Shown: positions 32,651 through 45,009 of the stretch, piece after piece
How the letters are laid out: the number at the start of each line of letters is the position of its first letter
How positions within the stretch are numbered: position 1 is the first letter of the stretch
DNA from: Phragmites australis
Lineage: Eukaryota; Streptophyta; Magnoliopsida; Poales; Poaceae
Assembly: GCF_958298935.1 (NCBI RefSeq)
Contig: NC_084936.1
Coordinates: 7,571,501 to 7,635,500, forward strand
DNA length: 64,000 nucleotides
Reading direction: 5' to 3'
The notes under the pieces: model-generated
Seen by the model: the letters and a program-made list of their open reading frames with translations, nothing else
Databases searched by the model: none
Told to the model about the DNA's origin: nothing
Translations under genes and position numbers: made by a program

Positions 32651-33376
32651 CACATCAGTAAAACGGGCATAACTCTCACATCTAGAGTCCAATTAAGGTG
32701 TTCTTGGACTTCCTAGAAAGCTTATGATGAGCCCTTTCCAATGGACCTTGTTTCGACCAAATATTCCTTATAGCTTAGTCACAGTCAATGAAATAAGGTG
32801 CTGCATAACCATTGTGGGCCTTGTCAGGTCTTGTAATCGAGTCGAGGTCGGAGTCCAGGTTGTGTACGTCTCTTCTCAAGTCCACACAACCCTAGGGCAA
32901 CCTCCTCACGTCCCCCTATATATATATAGTAGCCGTCATAGTTTAAGCTCGAGTTTTACTTAGATTATTCTGTTTTAGACAGTTTCGCCGTATATTGGTT
33001 TGTGGAACCCCAAACTCGAGCACTTCATTGGAAATCAGTAATATTTAGATTGCATTTACCTATTCTTGCTTGTGTTCTCGATTCGCTTGCAGGAAAAGCC
33101 TTCATGGCGAGGTCAATCGGTCTTGGCACGGTTGATAACCACGGAGTAGTGGTGTAGTAGTTGCGATGATGTTTTGAGGCAAGAAGAAGACGCCTTTGAT
33201 GCACGATAATGGGACCGAGTAAACTTCAACCGTCAAGGTATGATAGGTAATAATTTTCAACAACATAGCCCACGTGTTCATTATGATCCATTTGCTAAGG
33301 TTAAGTTTACTCTACCATCTTTTGCAGGTGCTTATGATGCTGAAAAGTATTTAGATTGGGAGATGACGGTCGTACA
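32651..33376 (+). mobile_element. Degenerate Ty3/gypsy fragment B (LTR-like part and Gag start)
   Basis: AAAACGGGCATAACTCTCAC and following sequence looks like LTR U3/R of a grass gypsy element, with TATATATATA at 32918-32927. 33163-33376 is a Gag fragment (FTLPSFAGAYDAEKYLDWEMTV) that duplicates 34250-34465. It stops abruptly at 33376, where the 5' UTR of fragment C begins. Confidence 0.55.
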
Positions 33377-36300
33377 GAGAAAGCCAAACTCGATAGTCTT
33401 TTTATTATCTTTTTACCCTTGCTCTCTCTGGAAAAAGTTTGTGACCCACATACCTCTTTGGACCTAGAAAAGTTAGTCGAAGAGTTTTGAGTTTGTGTCA
33501 CATTCGCAAAAAAAAAGGAGAAAGCGAGCAAGAAGCAAAGAGTGCCAAAAAAAGTGGAGTACAAAAAAAATTTGGAGAAAGAAAGAAAGAGAATTCAGTT
33601 TGCATTGCGGATTTTGTTCTGTTGTGCTTGTGTCTATCTTATTTTCGGCTTTCTTGAGCTAGTTGTAGGAACATGTTTGGGCCAACAACTGTGACGAGTA
33701 CTGTGAACTTTTATTCAACTTTGCTAACCTAATTTCAATTATTGCTATTCTTTGCTACTATTATTGACTATCCAAGCTCCATCTTCTCTCAATCAGAACA
33801 GTTCTTCCTTTGTAACCGTCTCACTTGCACTCGATAAGGTATCATGAACCAGCCACCGGTTGTGCCACCTGTTATAATTGGTAAGAACACTTGCAAGAGT
33901 GTGGTAAGAGGCTTGAGAGTGTGTGATTCCACTTCAATTTCCACCACCTAGTAGTTGATAGGGATAATATTGTTGTCTCTTGCTTGCTACTAATCATGGC
34001 AGATGAAGCATCAGATGCGAGAAAAGAGTGTGTTTTGAGGGAAGAACTCACGATGGTGATGGGTGATCATCGACAAGCTATTAATGACTACACCGACAAG
34101 AAGCTTGCAGAGACAAATTCTACATTGCAGTGACTCAACGATAATATTGCAATGATCAATACATGTTTTGATTGGTTGGTCAATCAACTACCAAACAATG
34201 GCCGTATGGACCCTCATGGTGCAATCCACGAACATGACGAGTCTGTCATCGATGATGAAATTTTGAGGCAAGAAAAAGACGCTTTTGATGCACAATAACA
34301 GAATCAATTGAACTTTAACTGGCAAGGTATGAGAGGTAATAATTGTCAGCAACATAACCCACGTGTTAATGATGACCCATTGCTAAGGTTAAGTTTACTA
34401 TACCATGTTTAGCGGGTACTTAGGATGCTGAAAAGTATTTAGATTGGGAGATGACAGTTGAACAGAAGTTTAATGCTCATTTAGGTCCTGAAGTGTATAG
34501 ACTTAAGCAAGCCACTAGTGAATTTAAAGACTTTGCAATCATCTGGTGGAATAGAGTATGCATCAATGGATTAGCGTCTACTATATGGAATGCTTTAAAA
34601 GTTGCTATGCGTAACAGATTTATTCCACCCCCTTTTAAATGTGATTTGCGTAAGAAATTGCAGCGCTTAAACCAAGATGATCGATCCATAGAAGAATACT
34701 ATTAGGAGCTACAAATTAGTATGTTGCGTTGTGATATTATTGAGGATGAAGAGACTGCAATGGCACGCTTTTATTGAGGGTTAAAGCATGAAATTCAGGA
34801 CATAATTGATTACAAAGAATACGATAGTGTTCCTAGATTGTTCTAACTTGCATGTTTGGCAGAAAAAGAGTTGTAGAGACGACAACAGAGTCCAAGAAAC
34901 AATTTTTTAAGCACGACTACTTCAAAATCAACACGGGACAAGTCAAAACAGCCCCAAGTTCAGCTACACGGTCTGCTGCCCCCTTCTCGAGTAGGGCGCA
35001 TTCAGCAGCACCCTTGACAACGTTACACGCTCCCACGGTAAGCAAATCTACTAGTGTGCATGATCCAGTCAAGAGTTCTTCTTCGGTTGCTTCTACTGGT
35101 CGTTCGACCGGGATTGTTTGTCACTGACGTAAGGGAATGGGCTATGTCATGAAGGATTGCCCAAGTCAACGAGCGTACATTGCGATAAAAGATGGTAGAT
35201 ATGTAAGTGCTAGTGATGTTGAGGATGAATATGCTCTTGCAGCTAACTATGCAGGTGATGAGGACGAACTTGAGACGGATATTGACCATGAAGAAGTGTT
35301 CGATGCCGCTGCCACGGAGGATTACCGGACCCCCATTGTGCAGCGAGTGTTAAGCACTCAAATGGAGCATGCGAAATAGCTACAATACCACAATTTATTT
35401 TAGATGTTCCTCATAGTCAAGGATTACCATGTTCGAGTCATTATTGATGGTGGGAGCTGGAATAACTTGGTAAGTTTGGATCTGATCGAGAAGCTTGCCT
35501 TGCCAACAAGAACACATCCTCACCCATATCACATTCAATGGTTCAACAATAGCGGTAAGGTGAAGGTAATGAAAATAGCTAGAGTGCATTTTTCCATTAG
35601 TTCATACCATGACTGTGCTAAATTCGATGTAGTACCCATGCAAGTATGCTCTCTTTTGTTAGGTCGACCATGGGAGTTCGATACTGATGCAACATATTAT
35701 GGTAGAAGTAATCAGTACACCCATATGCATAAAGGAAAGAAAATAACTTTTCTACCTTTAATCCCTGCTGAAATTGTGAAATGTGAAAAAGAGATAGTTG
35801 AAAATAAGAGAAAAGAACATGAGTGTGATTCTGAAAATCAGCAAGTAGCGAAACATCTTTTCCCTCCGAAAAAGGAGAAATTGACTATAAGTTCTAAGTC
35901 TGAAGGAATTAAATTGAAAGGGTGTGTTATGCTTGCCACTAAATCTGACCTTGCTGAAATTTAGGACAATAAGCTGCCATGCTATGTTTTAAGATGCAAA
36001 GATGCCTTAGTTTCACTCGAGGAGATATCTAGCTCTTTGCCTCCTACTGTCACTAACCTTTTGCAGGAGTATATTGATGTATTTTCAGCTGAGGAGAATT
36101 ACCACCTATTCGAGGAATAGAACATCAAATTGATTTGATTCCAGATGCGGCTTTACCAAACCATGCTGCATATATGACCAACCTGGAAGAGGCTAAGGAA
36201 ATTCAATGACAAGTCCAAGACCCTTTGGACCACGGGTACGTACGAGAAAGACTTAGTCCTTGTGCCGTTCCCATTCTTTTGGTTCCTAAGGAAGGTGGTA

Positions 36301-37592
36301 GTTGGCGTATGTGTATTGATTGTAGAGCCATCAATAACATAACGATAAGATATCGTCATCGAATTCCTAGGCTAGGTGACATGCTTGATGAGTTGAGTGG
36401 TTCTATAATTTTCACTAAGATTGACTTGCAAAGTGGATACCACCAAATTAGAATGAAACTTAGAGATGAATGGAAAACCGCATTTAAAACTAAGTTTGAC
36501 TTGTATGAGGGGTTAGTAATGTCTTTTGGGTTAACTAATGCACCTAAGTACTTTCATGCGATTAATGAACGAAGTTTTACATATTTTCTTTGGAAGATTT
36601 GTGGTGGTATACTTTGATGATATCCAAATTTATAGCAAGTTACATGAACTACACTTTGATCATATACGTGCTGCTTTTAATGCTTTGAGAGATGCACGTT
36701 TGTTCGGTAACCTCAAAAAGTGCACCTTTTGCACCGATCAAGTCTGTTTTCTTGGCTATGTCATTACTCCACAGGGAACAGAGGTGAATGAAGCAAAAAT
36801 TGAAGCCATAAAGAGCTGACCAACCCCTGAGACTGTCACATAAGTGATGGCCAACCCCTGAGACTGTCACATAAGTGAGAAGCTTTCATGGTTTGCGGGT
36901 TTCTATCGGCGCTTCGTGCGGGATTTTAGCACCATTGCCGCCCCCTTGAACGATTTGACAAAGGAGTGGTTTTTAAATGGGGACCTGCACAAGAGAAAGC
37001 ATTCAAGTTGTTGAAAGAGAAGCTTACTCACGCTCCATTGCTCCAACTTCCTGATTTTGGTAAGACTTTTGAACTCGAATGTGATACTAGCGGCATTGAA
37101 ATTGGAGATGTACTAATTCAAGAAGGTAAACTAGTTGCTTATTTCAGTGAGCAATTAAATGGGCTAAGTCTGAATTATTCTACCTACGATAAAGAATTGT
37201 ATGCTTTAGTTCGAGTACTTGAAACTTAGCAACATTATCTATGGCCCAAATAGTTTGTTATACATTCTGATCATGAATCACTGAAACATATTAGGAGTCA
37301 AGCTAAAACGAATAAACGACATGCTAAATGGGTAGAATTTATTGAGTCGTTTCCTTATGTCATAAAGCATAAGAATGGTATGGACAATGTGATTGCTGAT
37401 GCGTTTTCTAGGTGTTGTACCATGTTATCTCAACTTGATCATAAGATTTTTGGTTTAGAGACCATTAAGGAATTATATGCTACTGATTTAGACTTTAAAG
37501 AAGTGCTTGAACATTGTAAAGAAGGGAAAATATGGAATAAATATGTGCTGAATGACGGATTGCTCTATCGTGCTAACAAGCTATACAGACCT
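33377..37592 (+). mobile_element. Degenerate Ty3/gypsy fragment C (5' UTR, Gag, protease, RT, RNase H)
   Basis: From a purine-rich 5' leader (33480-33600), through Gag starting near ATG 34001, to the start of the integrase region, where it ends abruptly at 37592 against PR-1-flank sequence. No LTR remains on the right. Many stops are present, so it is an old relic. The Gag and pol style matches grass gypsy chromovirus relatives, but the lineage is not certain. Confidence 0.8.
34001..37592 (+). pseudogene. Gypsy Gag-Pol, degenerate
   Basis: Gag begins MADEASDARKE. IIWWNR (about 34540) and the NRFIPPPFKCDLRKKLQRL block (about 34615-34670) mark retrotrans_gag. A decayed zinc knuckle (MGYVMKDCPSQR) follows at about 35135, and a protease-like DGGSWNNLVS at about 35449. 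Reverse transcriptase covers about 36225-36830, with [15 protein letters not shown] and YFDDIQIYS (catalytic Asp pair near 36616-36621). RNase H is at 36966-37400 ([27 protein letters not shown]). Integrase is missing beyond [13 protein letters not shown]. In-frame stops and frameshifts occur throughout (e.g. near 34135, 34703, 35128, 36118, 37228). Confidence 0.85.
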
Positions 37593-38270
37593 ACCACAGT
37601 CCAATGCATGTGATAGGTTGGAAAAGACTAGGATTGGGTCTTTCATATATTGCCTCCAGGAACTGGCCATGGTCGTTGTGTATGCATGCATGCGCGAGCA
37701 TGTGGATCCACATTTCTTTGTTGGCATGTTCTATGGTTTGCAACGAACCAGATGAATCAACTTGATTTTGCTTATCTGTGAGGAGATCAACTAAAGCTCA
37801 ATTTAGTTGAGATTAAAAAAGTTCCATACACTCAGAATTTAACAAATTGTTCTAGAGAGCGACACTGTGTATGTAATTGTTGGTGATGTGCCATAGACAC
37901 AATCATTAACAAAACATATTGGATCCGTACATGGGCTACAGGAATGATGATCCATGAGGGATTAGAGTCATTATGGACCTCCAACATGGCAACCTATTAG
38001 CGTGCTCTAAATAAGTGGAGGCAGGGGCTATCGGCATGATTTATCCCAACAGTCTGAAACCCTAGCCACCACCTCCACTCGACCTCACCATGAAAGCTAG
38101 CCAAGTACATGGTGCAAGGACACTAGCATATGGTCTTCCCTCCCCAAACATGTAGATGCCGTGGAGACACTGTTGTTGTTGCTGCAGTGCTGATCCGCTC
38201 GGCGAGGTAGAGACAAGGCTGCTGCTAGGACAATCAGCATCTACTTCACGTGAAGAGGAGATCACACAGA
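37593..38270. repeat. Duplicated upstream flank of the PR-1 locus, copy A
   Basis: Matches 52871-53500 over its whole length at roughly 90 percent by eye (starting CCACAGTCCAATGCATGTGA; GGATCCACATTTCTTTGTTGGCATG; GCAACGAACCAGATGAATCAACTTG; ending CTTCACGTGAAGAG). With 27606-28107 it forms the second copy of the PR-1 region, split by 9.5 kb of insertions and deletion of the PR-1 5' half. A CAG-rich run and a short poly-C differ between the copies. Confidence 0.88.
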
Positions 38271-38564
38271 GAGGACGATCATGCTTCGGGCGCAGCTAGT
38301 AGATGCCAAAGGGGGGTTTGGGGAAGGGTTCCCATAAGAAGTTGTAGCTAAGTAAGCGGAATGTGAGAGAAGAGTGTGAGAACAAGGGAACAAATGAATG
38401 AGTATGTTGACCCGAGGCGAGTCCTCAATTCATATAAGCACACAGGCATGGAGAAATTGGAACTGAGCAGACGCGTAGGTTCCAGAATGGTCACCTCGAA
38501 TGTCGCACCCTGAAACCCACGATGTAACACGTGTCCCCAAATACCGAGGCGCCTTAATGCTTCA
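38271..38564. other. Unassigned spacer
   Basis: Between the PR-1 flank copy and the shared 300 bp block. No gene supported. Confidence 0.3.
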
Positions 38565-38870
38565 AAAAATTCATCAACAATCAATCTGATATTAATGTTA
38601 CCCATTAAGTTTCTGTTGTGGCCCTTAAGTCTTTGACAGTCCAAATGGGTGGATGACGGCTCAACACCGGCTTCTAAAGAGTCATGGGTTCGGCCCCCTA
38701 AGTCGGACCATGCCCATAAGGGGCTACTGCTGGGGGAACTATCCATCAACCTTCCCCCCCCCCCTGCACAACGGCCTAAAGAAGAAATCAAAGCCCGGAT
38801 ACCTTAGGGTAGATGCCTCTGCAAAGGGTACATACACGAGTAGAGCATCGAGTGTAGAAGTCTGTGCCTC
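38565..38870. repeat. 300 bp block shared with 51645-51880
   Basis: AATCAATCTGATATTAATGTTAC..., GTTGTGGCCCTTAAG..., GACAGTCCAAATGGGTGGATGACG... and GATACCTTAGGG occur in the same order in both places. Here it contains an extra section with a poly-C run (38753-38765). It is probably a dispersed repeat; its class is unknown. 38871-38985 is short spacer without features. Confidence 0.75.
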
Positions 38871-38985
38871 CTTGTGGAGGAAATGGGCTACCAAAGGAGA
38901 AACACTAAGACAATAGACCTGGCGACAAGGATAACTGTGTAGAGGCTCGTGTCAACCCTCCACCCGCTCTCACAAAGGGTCACAA

Positions 38986-39240
38986 CACTACTACAGAAAG
39001 CACTATCACTGCTAGCTCCAAAAACCCCTTCACTCTCAGTTTTGGAGCTGGCAGTGGGTAACGGGCAGTGATATTCTCCGACTATCAGTGCCGGCCTAGG
39101 GGACCGGCAATGAAGGAGGTTATCACTGCCGACTCAAGCCTTGAGCTTGCAGTGATGCCCTGAGTATCACTGCTGGCTGGTGCTTTCGACTGGCAGTGAT
39201 ACCCGTGGAATCACTGCCAGCTAAATCCTTGAACCGGCAG
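38986..39240. mobile_element. Left terminus of an En/Spm CACTA transposon with subterminal repeats
   Basis: CACTACTACAGAAAG at 38986 is a classic CACTA terminal inverted repeat. Behind it, at least six subterminal repeats of the type TATCACTGCCRGC / GGCAGTGATA occur in both orientations (39005-39240), the binding-site layout of En/Spm elements. The gene inside is on the minus strand, so this is the 3' end of the element. The other terminus was not found; the element appears cut at about 43625. Confidence 0.85.
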
Positions 39241-39452
39241 TGTTTTGCCTCTCCTCTCTCCTACGTCTCTATCCTCTCCTCTCTCTCTCTCTCCTCCCTG
39301 TCTCTCTCCTCTCTCCGTCTCTCCCTCTCAATACATGCATACAATGAGACACATATTTAATGTAAATCAACAATAAAGATACCTTCATTAATACATAGTA
39401 ATTCATGTCTTTCATTAATACATAGTAATTAATATCCTTTATTAATATGGTG
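39241..39452. repeat. CACTA 3' region with CT-rich microsatellite
   Basis: A (CT/CTCC)n tract at 39248-39330, then a short ATTAATACATAGTAATT repeat (39390-39440). This is the 3' UTR side of the CACTA ORF. Confidence 0.6.
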
Positions 39453-42138
39453 TCATTTGGCGATATATAAACTGTCAAACTCCCTGGTAGACTTCTTCCT
39501 TATCGCATACTCTCTACTAGAAGGTATGGTGTCATCTAAAAGTCTCTCATGTGTCGACGGTGCAATCGGTTCATTAAACTCGTCATTTGGGTTGATAACA
39601 TGTTCGATGAAGAACCCGGCGATCTGTTCTTGAATGGCATGTATTTCTGCAGGTTGTATCGCACTTGTGTGTTATTTGAAGCGTTGTGTTTGAAGAATCA
39701 AAAGAATTAGTGCTTGAACACGTATAGAAATTTAAAAGAAGGCATCGTATGTAATTTCATACCTCAACAAAATTAAACCTGACAGCATCTCCATCTCTGT
39801 TGAATGCGTGCATGAAAGTAAGAACATAGAACCTGCAGAGATTGTTGCTGGGTGTTTGGCTCATACACTTCAAGAGGAAAGGATTCACCAGTGGGATGAA
39901 TTGAACCTTTTTATTTAGTAGGAAATGCAAGACATGAATATTCCATGTGTACAGGAAAGTCGGTTTTTACATTATACTGCTTCTTGTATGGAAAGTAGAT
40001 AAGACTCTTTTTGCAGTATCTTGTGTACGCCCTGTAATAGAATATGAATATCAATTAAACTTAGATGCAATTGATGAGAAAATTAAATGATCAAGTTTGC
40101 CTATTTAGCATGTAAATGAGGTTTGGTAAGTTTTCTTATCTCTCTTTTGTGTGTCAAAGACAATAATCTTGCTCAAGTCTTGGAGGATGACAAGGAGGAT
40201 CCAATAAAAACTACAAAAATATGTCACACCATAGCAAATTAGTACTAGAATCAAGTTGCCCATAAAAGCAGAACATCCTAGTGGGAAAACATGTACTCAA
40301 AGGTTTAGGGTAAGAGTACGAGTTTCTTTGTGTTGGTGATGAAGTAGACACTTCAATAAGTATTCCTCGGTGAAATTTGGATTCATCCGTACAATTTTCT
40401 CATTGACAAGCTCAAGATCGATGAAACCTACTTTATTATCTAATTCTTGACTGCATGTGCTGATCTCCATTCTACGAAAGAGAGAAGTTAACCATGCAAT
40501 TTCAATTTACAAAATCATATAATGTGAATTATATACATAAGTCGGTCTGATTATATCCATGTTGAAGACATCTTCCTTGTACATTTCATACAAGCACTTG
40601 AACTTCACCCAGAAGTAGCCGTCCCCGTTGAGGAAATATTCATCTCTGTATCTTACAAGGAACACCTGTATACCCTGCCTGGATTGTTCTAAGTACCACA
40701 TATGTAATAGGCGTATTTGAGTTGTAAGATTTTTTTTCTATATCTGGTTTGACCAAAGGTTTGCCCAACTCAAACGGACATGTAGCATCAGACTTTGAGA
40801 TTTCCTTTCCCGCAACAAGCCGTGCTAGTTCATTTGCTGTTAATCTAGAAGCAACTAGGAAGTCTCCAATGCTTGGAGTATCCTCGATGATTGGACCTAA
40901 TTTTCTCTTAGCCTGCTTCTAACTGATGCGTTCGTAGTCAGTTAGTGGCTTACTTGAAGTTGTCCCCGTCTGTTTAACTTTGGCTATATTCAAGAAAAAT
41001 TTCATGCAATCTTTAGGCACAACAGGCTTCGATGGAGGTGCTCGAGGATGGAAATGAGCTGTTACACTTGCGTCCACGATCTTTTTGGTTTCCTCAGGAT
41101 TAAGTGAATATACATCCTTGGGTTCCACCAACTTCTTACATGGCACTGACTTCTTAGATGACATTGTATTCTTGGATGCTACGGAACCTGATCGTATTTT
41201 TTGAGATGATGGCTAGCTTCTTGAGGGTTGGACTTCTTCTAGGAGACCGCTGAGGAGAGGGATATCTACGAGGCAATGATGACCTAGGGTGTTGTAGAGA
41301 GTAGAGGTTCTCGGAAGCTGTCTCTGGTGGAAACTCTATGTAGGCATTTTTCCATGCGATGAATGTGTGGTCGTTCTCTCCTATATTGTTTGCCCCCTCC
41401 TCTACGTGGTAGTCCACCTCAATATGACAGTAATGGTCAACTACCTCGTCTACTTCGACCATAGTGTAGTCCTCCAGTATCGGATGTCCGTGCAAAAGTT
41501 CATAGGCACTGTGGGGATAAGTCATGCTAGAAGTCACCTTGATGGCAATGTTCTTAGCACCAATGTATAGCTCACACAATGTTCGCGCCGTGATGTGGTC
41601 CATGGGATAATTGATCGAGTTAGCTCCCAAAACTCCTGTGGACGCACAGCTACTCCGACAACCACCGGGGCTAGAGCGTGCAACATTAGGAGACATTGCC
41701 GGCTGTTCCTGTTCGCTCCCAATGGCGCACCGTTTACGCCTGATGGCTTCCTATACTGCTTGTCTTATTTTTTGCGTCTGTCTGTTCCCTCTCATATTGT
41801 AGTGCAATTTTAAGCATGTTTATCATCCTAGCTTATTATTCTTCTCGTTTTACATCTTGCTCTGTTTGGGATCTCTTTCGACTCTTGTAAATGTCGACAG
41901 CGCCTGGGAATCCATATTTCCAACCCATCACACCAACACCTCGTGTGCGCCCACCATGCTCCTTGTTATCTAGGGCCAAGGTGAGCTCATCCCTATCCCT
42001 ATCTAGCTTGAAAGAGTCTTGTGCAGACTGCATGTGATTGTCCACAAGTCTTTTTACAAAAGTTTGCATCACTTTTTGATCTTTGGAGGTTGTAAAGCAT
42101 AAGCTTCCGTCCCTGAGTAAGAAGCACCCCTCCCACAA
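39453..42138 (-). pseudogene. CACTA (En/Spm) ORF2-type protein with Ulp1-like C-terminal domain, degenerate
   Basis: Minus strand, several exons. N-terminal exon 42138-41890 (DELTLALDNKEHGGRTRGVG, then SRKRSQ). Exon 41696-41160 has the conserved domain found in grass CACTA ORF2 proteins (ARTLCELYIGAKNIAIKV, YTMVEVDEVVDHY, FIAWKNAYIEFPP) and an Arg/Ser/Pro-rich tract. Then KDCMKFFLNIAK (41000) and RYRDEYFLNGDGYFWVKF (about 40590-40640). A decayed C48 domain follows: SKIIVFDTQKRDKKTY (about 40130), NNLCRFYVLTFMH with the expected Cys at 39835-39837, and a YWILLV segment where the usual His is Tyr. The tail (EQIAGFFIEHVINPNDEFNEP) ends at TGA 39453-39455. Function of this protein class is not established. 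Confidence 0.8.
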
Positions 42139-43624
42139 GGATTAAAATCCCCAAAGGATTAAAATAAAAAAGATGACAGACTTAGGGCACGCAGGAGTAT
42201 TCTTCAACCAAATCACTGTTTTCAGAAATCAGATTATCGATAACGCAGAAGTTACGACATTCACCCATCAAGGACCCGGAAACAATCAAGGCACGCATGA
42301 GTATTCTTCAACCAAATAAATATGAAACCAAAATAACTAACAATAAATAACATCTGGAAACACATAGTACATAATATTTGAAAACAAGAGAAATCCTGCA
42401 TCATAAGATCATAAAACAAAGCAATGTAGCATTAACTTCAGTAGGGCATACTAGAACATAAGCCATAATCAATCACCACCATTTTCTACTCATGGTTAAG
42501 TCAACAGCAAAATGAAAAGATCAGGCACATTTGAAGTAAATCACACAGCCCAGTAAAAGACTAGGTGATACATGAAACTTAAGTTGAGTAATTCTGACGG
42601 CTACAGTTCAATAAACTTCTTCGAAACATGGTCAATTTTTTTAGTAATGGATATTGTACTTCTGTAGCACCAGTGGAACTGTTTATGTATCAAGACAACT
42701 AAGATATCAGAACTAAAAGCAGAATAAACATATTATTGATCCCACATGGAAAGAAAGGATAGGCGGATACTCAAGCAGAGGGGCTGATGTAAGTAAATTC
42801 TATGGAGTGACCAAAGAGGAACTAGCCGCATGGAGGTTCGCCAGAGTTAATGGGTGACTATCCAACAACAGACAACCAGGTGAAGTGAGTTCTGGCTATA
42901 TACAGCAAAAATTTTCTCATAACGACCTGTGCTGGCAAATTAAAGCTGTAAATCTGCTCGTATACAATTTTGTAAAGAAGAAGAGAGAACATCCTGCGCA
43001 CTGGAGTTGGGTTCTGGATATTGAAACTTAGCGCACAACATAGCAGAAACCTAAGAAGCGGACTATATGATATATAATTTCCCACCAATCTGAACAACTG
43101 CACGTTTCTAGCTATCCTCTTCTCTCAGTTCCTCCCCAGTGAAAACTGATGCTAAAATTAGACTCAATCAGTTGAACCCCCAAAATTCCTAGAAAATAAA
43201 CTGCACCCCGAACCTTAGCTTTCTTAATCTTGCGCTCTGGAAAACTTGTAGCATCCAACTGTCATGCTAAAATTCATCGGAAGCTATCTTCGATGATAAC
43301 TGGATGAACACTTCCTCATGTTCAAAAGAAAAACAAACAAGCAAGCAACAAAGAATTCTTTTCATCTCCACAAACACAAACAAATCATGCACGATATACC
43401 TACACTGAAAAGATTGAAATCCAAACGAGGACATGGCGGCGTACCTAGACCGAGGGGGAGGAGATGGAGGGGGACGGGATGCAAGGGTCGTCGGCACGGG
43501 TGATGACGGCCGCTGGGCTCATCAGCATGGGTGACAACGACGGAGGGGGAGGAGATGGTGGCAACTAAGTTCTGGTCCTCGGCGAAGGCCTCAGGGAGGG
43601 GAACAGGGATAGCGTTGGGGTGGA
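42139..43624. other. Inner part of the truncated CACTA element, no TNP2 transposase seen
   Basis: AT-rich, intron- or UTR-like sequence to about 43420, then a GC-rich 200 bp stretch (43430-43620) with GGAGGGGGAGG motifs like a first exon or promoter. No TNP2 (En/Spm transposase) motifs were recognised. No second CACTA terminus is present. Confidence 0.4.
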
Positions 43625-44122
43625 TGTAACAACCCAAATTCTTAAAATCAAGAAAATTAAAAAAAAAATCTAAAGAAATTAAAGATTTTGCTAAATTAAA
43701 TAATCCTAAGTGAATATATGTGTATATATTTGATTGCTTGATTTTTGTGAGCTAGTATAATGTATATATATGTGGTATATAAACTGTATGTATCAATAAA
43801 CATGTGTATACCATGGTCTCACATACTTCTTTAATGCTGCCTTATCCTTTTAAGGCTAGCAAGATCAGTGTACAGGCCGGAAGCTTCATAGCTAGCCATA
43901 CATGCTGACAGATTGCCTAGCCCTCGCTTGGACTAACCATGCATGAAGAACCCAGCTCTTCCGATCAGTGGCTTCGGACCACGTGTATCGCACAAAGGAC
44001 ATGGATCACCCAGCACAAGGCCCCCTTCGGCCACCATGCACTCAGGCACGCCCTTCGAGCCAAAGCTGAAGCTTCGCCGCCGCTGCTCCGTGGGCTCCGA
44101 AGCCAAAGCCTGAACCTCCGGG
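43625..44122. other. Possible LTR start and CCG-rich repeat
   Basis: TGTAACAACCCAAATTC at 43625 resembles a gypsy LTR start, but no matching ACA-terminated end was identified. AT-rich to about 43830, then GC-rich with 'TCCGAAGCC' type repeats into the hAT MITE. No gene is supported. Confidence 0.3.
44115..44122. repeat. 8 bp target-site duplication CCTCCGGG of the hAT-like MITE
   Basis: CCTCCGGG at 44115-44122 is repeated exactly at 44700-44707. An 8 bp duplication is the hAT signature. Confidence 0.85.
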
Positions 44123-44699
44123 TAAAAACGTCCAAATGGGTCGTGCCTACTGGATCGGCCCGAGGCACGGCACTGTAGGCACGGTACGGCTCGATTACCG
44201 ACGGGTCGGACCGGCACGGCACGACGCCACGGGTTGTGTCTGGGCCGAGCGCACGGCACGACGGGCCGGCACGGCACGGCCCGGTCAAGTCGGGCCGGCA
44301 CGGGCACGGCCCAGCCCGGGCCGGCACGGCCCGGCACGGTCCGGCCCGGCACTATTTTCTATTTTTTTTATTTATATTTTTAATTTTTTAGCTATTTTTA
44401 AATATTTTTTTATCTATTTTTAAATATTTTTTTATCTATTTTTTATATTTTTATCTATTTTCTATATATTTTTTATGTATTTTTTCATTTTTTTATCTAT
44501 TTCGGCCCGTCGGGCCAATCGGGCCGTCGGGCCGAAATCGTGCCTGGACCGGCCCGGCACGACACGATCACCGATGGGCCGTGCCGTGAGCCGAGGGGAA
44601 GGCACGCGGGCCGGCACGGCACGGCCCGTTACTATAGATGGGCCGTACCGAGTCGGACCCGTGCCGGGCCGACACGAACGACCCATTTAGCCATGTTTG
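44123..44699. mobile_element. hAT-type non-autonomous element (577 bp), GGCACGGCCC-rich
   Basis: Imperfect terminal inverted repeats (left TAAAAACGTCCAAATGGGTC; right end reads CAAACATGGCTAAATGGGTC on the other strand) lie inside a perfect 8 bp duplication. Both arms are made of GGCCGGCACGGC-type repeats that are inversely oriented, so the element can fold into a long GC hairpin around an AT-rich centre (44350-44500; TTTTTATCTATTTTT repeats). No transposase. Confidence 0.85.
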
Positions 44700-44707
44700 C
44701 CTCCGGG

Positions 44708-45009
44708 GCATGCCACCGCCACTGCTCGCCCTCCGAGCCGAAGCCGAAGCCTTGCCGCTGCTCGCCCTCCGAGCCAAAGCCGAAGCCTTGCCACCGCTGC
44801 TGCGTGGGCTCCGAAACCAAAGCCAGAACATCCGGGGCATCTCACCATCGCTGCTCACCCTCCGAGTCGAAACCGAAACCTCGCCGCCGCTGCTGCGTGG
44901 GCTCCGAAACAGTCCTCCGGAGGCTGGCTCCAAGCGCCGGAGGCCCTGCTCCGCCCGCTCATATCTCCGGAGGCCTACTCCAAGCTCCGGAGGCCGCACT
45001 CCAGGCGCC
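44708..45009. repeat. CCTCCGAGCCGAAGCC repeats
   Basis: A GC-rich block with several copies of CTGCTCGCCCTCCGAGCC-AAGCCGAAGCC. It continues the pre-insertion sequence at 44040-44114. No gene is supported. Confidence 0.5.

Noticed and set aside
7064..38986. Idea that the CACTA ends at 7064 and 38986 belong to one giant element
   Set aside because: They face away from each other: 7064 is a right end and 38986 is a left end.
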